A DNA stretch of 64,000 bases, taken from NCBI GenBank assembly GCA_050084515.1, contig CM114272.1, positions 42,036,001 to 42,100,000 on the forward strand. The letters are read 5' to 3'. Numbering within the stretch: the first letter of the stretch is position 1; each line of letters begins with the position of its first letter. Below the pieces are notes generated by a model, which saw only the letters and a list, made by a program, of their open reading frames with translations, did no database searches and had not been told where the DNA came from. Of the stretch, positions 57,974 to 64,000 are shown piece by piece. A program made the position numbers and the translations under genes. This stretch comes from Blasia pusilla. Its lineage: Eukaryota; Marchantiophyta; Marchantiopsida; Blasiales.

Positions 57974-57988
57974 ATATTTAATAAGGTT

Positions 57989-60900
57989 GCAATCCAATTG
58001 GGAGTTCTTGAGCATAGTAGAGAATTTTTCTCTTACTTTGAAGAAGATTCTATAATTCATAATGGTTCTTCACTTTGTCGTCTACTCGCAATTATTTTAG
58101 TTTACAACACTCTTACAACACCTCAACGAAAAACAAAATTTAAATAGTTATGAGCTTGACATGTAATAATTACAACTTACACATCCCTTTTAGAATCCTA
58201 AATTTACTATCCTAAATTATCTAAGATATCATGTACACAATACAAATATAAAAATACAACTAGAAAAAAGTTCATCACTTATACATGCTTTAAAAGGGGA
58301 CTAGTTGTTGCACGTGCCCCACCCTTTCCCATCTAGTTTAGTTAGATAAGGTATTAGAGGAGACATTTGTCACAACCAAAGGCAATCCAAAAACAAAAAG
58401 ACAGGCATCATGTTTGTTACTCCGGCTCTTCACATCTCGAAATATATTAATCTAAGCCCCCCCATTTAGGTTGCCACACTAATTTGAAACCGTGATCGTG
58501 GGAATGGAAAAAAAACCCAGCCCAGCGGGCCACTCGCGGCGACGGCAAGGCGTGACTTTGTGCCATCTCGTTTCGTTTAGTTAGATTCTGGTAATATTTC
58601 TCCATTTTGTGCCATCTCTGGCGTGCGACCTCGACCAGGAAAGGCGGAAATAGATTCTCAGGCCTTTACAAATTGATGTGTCACGGTCGAGTGAAAAGAG
58701 AGTGCAGGGCCCTTTCTTACCCGGATTCCAAAGGGCACAGCACTCTCCAATCCAGGTACCCCTTCATAAACTTATAAGACGAAGAATGATTCTGTTTTCT
58801 GGATGTAGGACGCTCGGCGCCCAGGCACAAGCATCGTGCGTCCCGATTAAACAAATAGTAGAACATGAAAGCCGGAATCTTGTGCGCGGGTATTTGTGAA
58901 GCGCTCCATCCTCGCCAATCTTTTACACATGACTGACAGGAGGGGGGACGACGAGAAAGGGTCACAGCACTATGCGGCCAGGGCAGATGATGCCTCAGGC
59001 TTTTCCGTGAGGTATGGAAATTGGCTACAAACAGAGTACGATTTCCCCAAGACGCCACCAATTTTTAGTGATAGCCCCCGATCTCGTTACAGCTGGGAGT
59101 ACCGTGTAAGCTAAGAGAAGAACCTCAAACAGCTTCCGGCTCTCTGAATATTTCTCCGGTACGTCATACAACTTTCTCTCCCTGGCACTCGTTCCAGGGT
59201 GCAGTTATGTCGTTTTCACACTTCGAGGATCAATCCGCATGATGATGTGCTCTATCCTTAGTAAGCTACTAAGGCAAGATATACTTCAAAGTCCGCATGA
59301 TATTCCTTTTTTCTGTAATTTCCTCGTAATCCTTTGTAATTTTGTATCTACTACGGCGCAGATCTAAATTCGTGGCTAAATCTGTGCCCTTTACATGAGA
59401 CCGGGTACCCATTTCCAGAGGACGGAGTACTAAGTTCGTGAATTAGTACTATCCAGTCTAGTCTAGAGAGTTAAAAGTCATCAGTTAGAGCAGATGTCAA
59501 AGTCACCTCTCATAGCAAACGCCAATGCGGACCAAATTGGTAAACGGGTAAAACTGGGAACAAGAAGGAGAAGCCAACTATAAATACGGTTTCCAATGAA
59601 AAGCTTTTTCAGCGTCTAGCAGTTGACAGAGACCTTCCGCCATGGAAACGCATAATCGAATAATCCCAAACTTCGACATATGCGTGCACTCTTCAACTTG
59701 CCAAGGAACCCCACCGGATTCACGACCAACAGGACAAACTTTGGCAAATAGATCTGCTACATTTAAGGAAATCTAGCGCATCGATCAAGCATTGGCAACT
59801 GGAGAAAGCCTCTTAGGAAATCGCAGCAAATTGTTTCGACATCCAGATGAGAGCCATTTGCTCGAAAAGGACAAGAAATCAGAACGTAGCCAGGTATTCA
59901 TGAAGTTTATTCCCCATAAAATTGGACCAGAGGTTCAGAGAGCAGAGTTCAGGAAATCTCGGATTACGTCCAAGTCAGCCGCAATGAAAAGGTCCTCCAG
60001 AGCTCAAGATTCTTTACAACAAGAAAAGTTAGACAGACGAAATTCTTGGATACTTTTGGATACTTTAGATTAGCTACAAACGAGAATAAACCCGAAGTTG
60101 AAGAGCAATAGCTGTGTTCATCAAGAGGTAACGAACGTCACAAGTAAGTTCTGCTTTGAGAGATACGTCTACCGGCTTCAATCGCTTGGATACTTCATAG
60201 ACTTACGATGGCCCCAAACGGTTTCAGATCTTCCAAACATGATTAATGAGGAGCAAGCTAATCCATTGAGAGTCACCCCAGGTGCCACTAATAAATACTC
60301 ATATATTACAAACAGAAACCTAGAAGAAAAATAACCACCTGAGCTACTTCTAAGCAGTAAACACGTGAATATAAAAAAGACTTCAATTATGTTTAAACTT
60401 ACTTCTTACCTTAGTCCTTCACACTTTTCTTTCCCCTGTCCAACACAGGAAAGGCTCGCCAGGTTTCCATATCGTTGCTTCAACTTGTTCACTCTGTCGG
60501 CATCCGAAGAAGAGCGGAATTGGTGCTGAATGCCCCAGTGGGCAGATAGATGTAACCTAGCACTCGTGGGTTTCAAAGTTGAAGTCCACTAGCGCAGAAT
60601 TGACCAATGCTACCAATACTATCCGATGGTATGGACTTTCCTTGGGATCAATCGGGACTGAGAGGAACGACCCAGGTTACCCGTGGAAGGACACCGGAAA
60701 ACTGATCCAGCCCCATTTACCCCTAATGAACAAAGCTGCACAACGTCAATCGCTTGTGCCCTGTCAAGTGGTGGCAGTACAGTTAAGTTGGCCTGCAATG
60801 ACTTCAGTTTTACTCTTGATCGCTATCTTCCCTTGGCCCAACAAATGTGAGAACGGGAAGACTGCATTAGGATTCTCATCGAATGGTCGGAAGTGTGCAT

Positions 60901-63900
60901 TGGCCACTTAAGCAGCCATCTCCAAAAACAGAGGACCAAAATGGAAACTGTTCATTCTCTAAATTACCATAATCCTCTTTAGAGTTTAGAGCTTCTTTCA
61001 ACGAGTCTTTCAATTTAGAAACATCACCCTCAGAGCCTTCCGGAATAGTACCGCCCTTTGACGAGCTTCTTTCGCAAGATCGAATCTACTTGATCTGCCA
61101 CTTGTACGTTCCCATCTGCAGTACAAGAGTTGAGAAAGACTTGGTGTAAAGATGGGGATATGGTGGGAAATGACGGACTGTCTGATTGCTTCTGCTGGAA
61201 GAATTCCAAATGCGAGACGACCAGGACTTTGTCTTGCTTCAACTAAATTTGTACATCTTCCCAAGCGTCAGGATCACCCATACCTTCTCAACACTATCAA
61301 TAATAGAAAAGATAGGACTGCCAAAACCAACTCATGAGTATCGAAGGTTAATCTGGACTTTTAATTATCTCTACACTAAACTTGTGGAACTCTAGTACTT
61401 TCTTGACTCTTTCATACAGTTTCATCGTAGACACCATACAGACTGTTAGTGACGAGCTTCCAGATATGACAAGATACTGAGTACAACACAATCCCTTCCT
61501 GCTCCGAGAGTTGGAACACACAGGAATCTTTGTTTTAGCAGCAAGCTCTTGGACTGTACTTATCCAAGATTCCGCCGGCTTCATAGCCTCATTTAGGTCC
61601 AACTGGTCACCATCACAACATCTACTGGAGCTGCCTCCATGACTCCATGCTGGAACTTGGCTCTACGGAGTGGATCCTCCAGCGAAGGTCACACCAATCT
61701 CAGCTACTCGTACTGAAGCTGAACTCCTAATGCGAAAGTGATTCATCTGGATAGCTTTAAGTCCCTACCTATTTTGGCATTAGTATTCCTGTTGGTCGGA
61801 CGGTGCGCATGAGCAAAGAGAGCGGTACTCATTAAGTAGTCCTTTCCTATAGAAAAAATGAAGAAATTGTTAAATCAGAATTATACTTCTCTCAGATCTC
61901 ACTTTTAAAACTTTAAAAGCATAGAAAGATAGTACATCTTGACAGGATCTCCCACTGAACCATGTACATGGGTAATGATTTAAAAACCTGAAAGAGCAAA
62001 TCTGAAATGGATTGCATGCAGAACCAGTCTGCAACTTCTATTGAGAACTAGGTGCTTGACAAAGCAACATATTATTAAAATACACAAGACCTGAAGAGAG
62101 GTAGTTGAAACCAAGATGCGGGAGTATGTGGTAGATTGGTTCTTGGAGCATTCTCCACACCAATGCACATTCCTTCTTAGTTGATCAAGGCACCAGCAGG
62201 GGTCATGTATGTAGGAGCTAATCTCAATACACTACCTTAGAGGGCAGGAGTAGAAATGAATTAAAGAAGTAGGAAAGAGAGTGAGAGTTACATAGTTTCC
62301 TAGAGGGGGCTAGCTGAAGGGAAGGTGGAAGGGCCAGCACACCATGAACACAATTAAGACCAGAACTAACAAGAATGGTTAAGAAATAACAAGTAATCTA
62401 ACTGAAGTGAGAGACTTGTAACCATGGTGAACTGCCAACCATAGTTTACAGAACTAACCATAATTAAAACTAAATGAAAGCAAAGGAAGAAAGATTTGGA
62501 ATAGCAGAAAATATTATATGAAATCCTAACAGAAATTACCATGTGAAAGGAGGTGCACAATCTCATATAGGACATTGGAGTAGACTTCTTAGGCTTCAGC
62601 AAGTAACTCTTTACGACACAGTCTACCATAACTGATTAGGATCCCCAATTGGCATTGGTTGCAAATGCAACAGGTTTGGGCAATGAATCCATCCTAATAA
62701 ATGGGACAACCAGCTTTGGTGGTAACAGTAGAACACTATTTCAGCTTACATTATTGTTCTGTGTTTTGTGAATGTCATAGAAGTGAGCAGATAGCGACCG
62801 AAGGTTTCATCCCCACCATCCTTAGTGTGGACTTTCATGGTGTTCTCATCCTGTTTTTTCCATGGTTCAAAGAGACGAACCCTGAGCTGGAAATTGAGCC
62901 ACATTCCCAACTGCTGGTCCCCTCGACATCGTTCTTCAGTTCTGCTGGTTCACGATATTTACTCAAGATAGAAAGGAGTGACGTTTTGGTTTCTTCCTTA
63001 ACGTTGTACAGCTATGTGCAATCTCCCATTGCGTTGATAATAGTATCATAAAGGACTTCTCTTGCTCCCACAGTTCAGGTTGTGTAGCGAGCTCTGTTTT
63101 GCTGCCAACCTCTTGAACCTCTTTCATCCACCATTTGGCCTGCTTCACTGGTCTCGTTTGGATCCAAGTGATCCCCACTCTACACTTTAGGATAGCGATG
63201 GGGATCCATTTTACCTCCAGCTGTCTGCCATTTCACCTAGGAAATGCCATGTCTATCCTCCAGAGGCTCCGCTCCAAATTCAAATCTCTGCCAATCCATT
63301 TGGGAGGGTTAGGTACCCCTAAACCTAAACCTTTTCGGCTGCAGAGATTCGAGTGTGTTACCTTTCCACATAGCTCTGCCATATTCTTGTGAACGTCAAG
63401 ATGTGATGCCTTGGCAGCGGAGAAACCTATTCAAAACTGTTCACCTTTCTCAGTAGTCTTCTTGATGTCAGTATCCCACATGCAATCCTCTCAGAATTCA
63501 ATCCTCCTGATCTTGGTCTTGCTCCTAGCCATTAAATATCATCATATTCCACTTCGACACATTCCCAGCAATGCCCCACATGTCACCCAGATTTTGGTCA
63601 TGTATATTATCCCCTGGATATCTAATGAGTGGTAACCATACGGAGAGTTGGTGCAGAGCTTCCAAGTATCAACCAAGAAGCTCCTTATCGGTATCCCAAA
63701 CACACGTTGCTTACCGAGAGAGAGAGGAGAGACTGCACTAATCCCTCCTTTTGTAGTGCTAGTCCCTCCTTTTGTAGTGCCTGCCGTAGCCTTGCGACTA
63801 CAGACCTAGCGCCTTGGTTGGAAGGAGCGAAAGGAGAGAGAGAGACTGTACTCGTTTAGTGCCTGTCGTAGCCTTGCGACCATAGAACCCGCGCCCTGGT

Positions 63901-64000
63901 TGGACTGTGCTTGAGACTGGGATGGGTTTAGAGAGAGGAAGAAGGTACCATATGAGAGGACGGAGACACTCTCATATAGTGTGAGTAGTGATCATACAAC
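57989..64000. other. Stretch without recognisable genes
   Basis: Only short frames are seen. None has a motif I recognise, including the 110- to 117-residue ones at 60579, 62701 and on the minus strand near 58717. At 63700-63900 there is a short tandem organisation: TCCCTCCTTTTGTAGTGC occurs twice in a row, and GCCTTGCGAC with GCGCC(T/C)TGGTTGGA recurs about 100 bp apart. The composition is moderate, without the GC-rich blocks seen elsewhere. Confidence 0.45.

Noticed and set aside
62701-63178. Open frames near the right end as gene exons
   Set aside because: Neither strand gives a recognisable domain or convincing splice sites; left unassigned.

Overview
This window looks like repeat-rich nuclear DNA from a land plant. 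It carries plant-type Ty1/copia, Ty3/gypsy (chromovirus), CACTA (En/Spm), Mutator-like and hAT-like elements, GT-AG introns of 100-200 bp, and nested insertions in long AT-rich stretches. I recognise no host housekeeping gene, tRNA or rRNA. The methyltransferase described below has its motifs in the linear, DNMT3-like order, not the rearranged order of plant DRM enzymes. As DNMT3 genes are retained in non-flowering plants and lost in angiosperms, a gymnosperm, fern, lycophyte or bryophyte is plausible, but the species cannot be named from the sequence.

The main discovery is a family of Ty3/gypsy-type retrotransposons present as two long copies: A (1-7170, cut by the window edge) and B (about 49420-56617). 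A 280-bp fragment (44884-45165) and an LTR piece (29256-29735) also belong to it. The internal order is Gag with zinc knuckles, aspartic protease, a complete C5-cytosine DNA methyltransferase domain, reverse transcriptase, RNase H, integrase and a C-terminal PHD finger. In copy B, Gag through the start of RT (49836-53910) lies in one reading frame with 19 nonsense codons, all TAG or TGA, and no frameshift. That shows the methyltransferase is fused into the polyprotein and suggests decay by C-to-T change. Copy A keeps the RT, RNase H and integrase that copy B has partly lost.

Layout: 1-7170, DNMT retrotransposon A with a nested antisense chromovirus LTR piece; 7173-10690, a decayed minus-strand copia element whose RT active-site region was replaced by a fold-back; 10690-16890, AT-rich DNA with one GC-rich hAT-like MITE; 16890-24442, a Mutator-like element with an almost complete intron-containing transposase, candidate inverted termini and SINE-like repeats; 24458-29255, unassigned; 30370 to about 48050, a CACTA element with a TNP2 gene, a second transposase gene and a 352-bp tandem array in its 5' part; 34604-41911, a complete chromovirus with LTRs, PBS, PPT, chromodomain and 5-bp target duplication, inserted in TNP2; 48837-49417, an orphan CACTA terminus; 49420-56617, DNMT retrotransposon B; 57182-57973, a second GC-rich hAT-like element; 57989-64000, unassigned.

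The order of events can be partly read. The CACTA element took up a DNMT-element fragment in an intron and was later split by the chromovirus, whose LTRs differ by only about 1%. Antisense LTR pieces of the same chromovirus family lie in both DNMT elements. In copy B one replaces the RT-RNase H segment.
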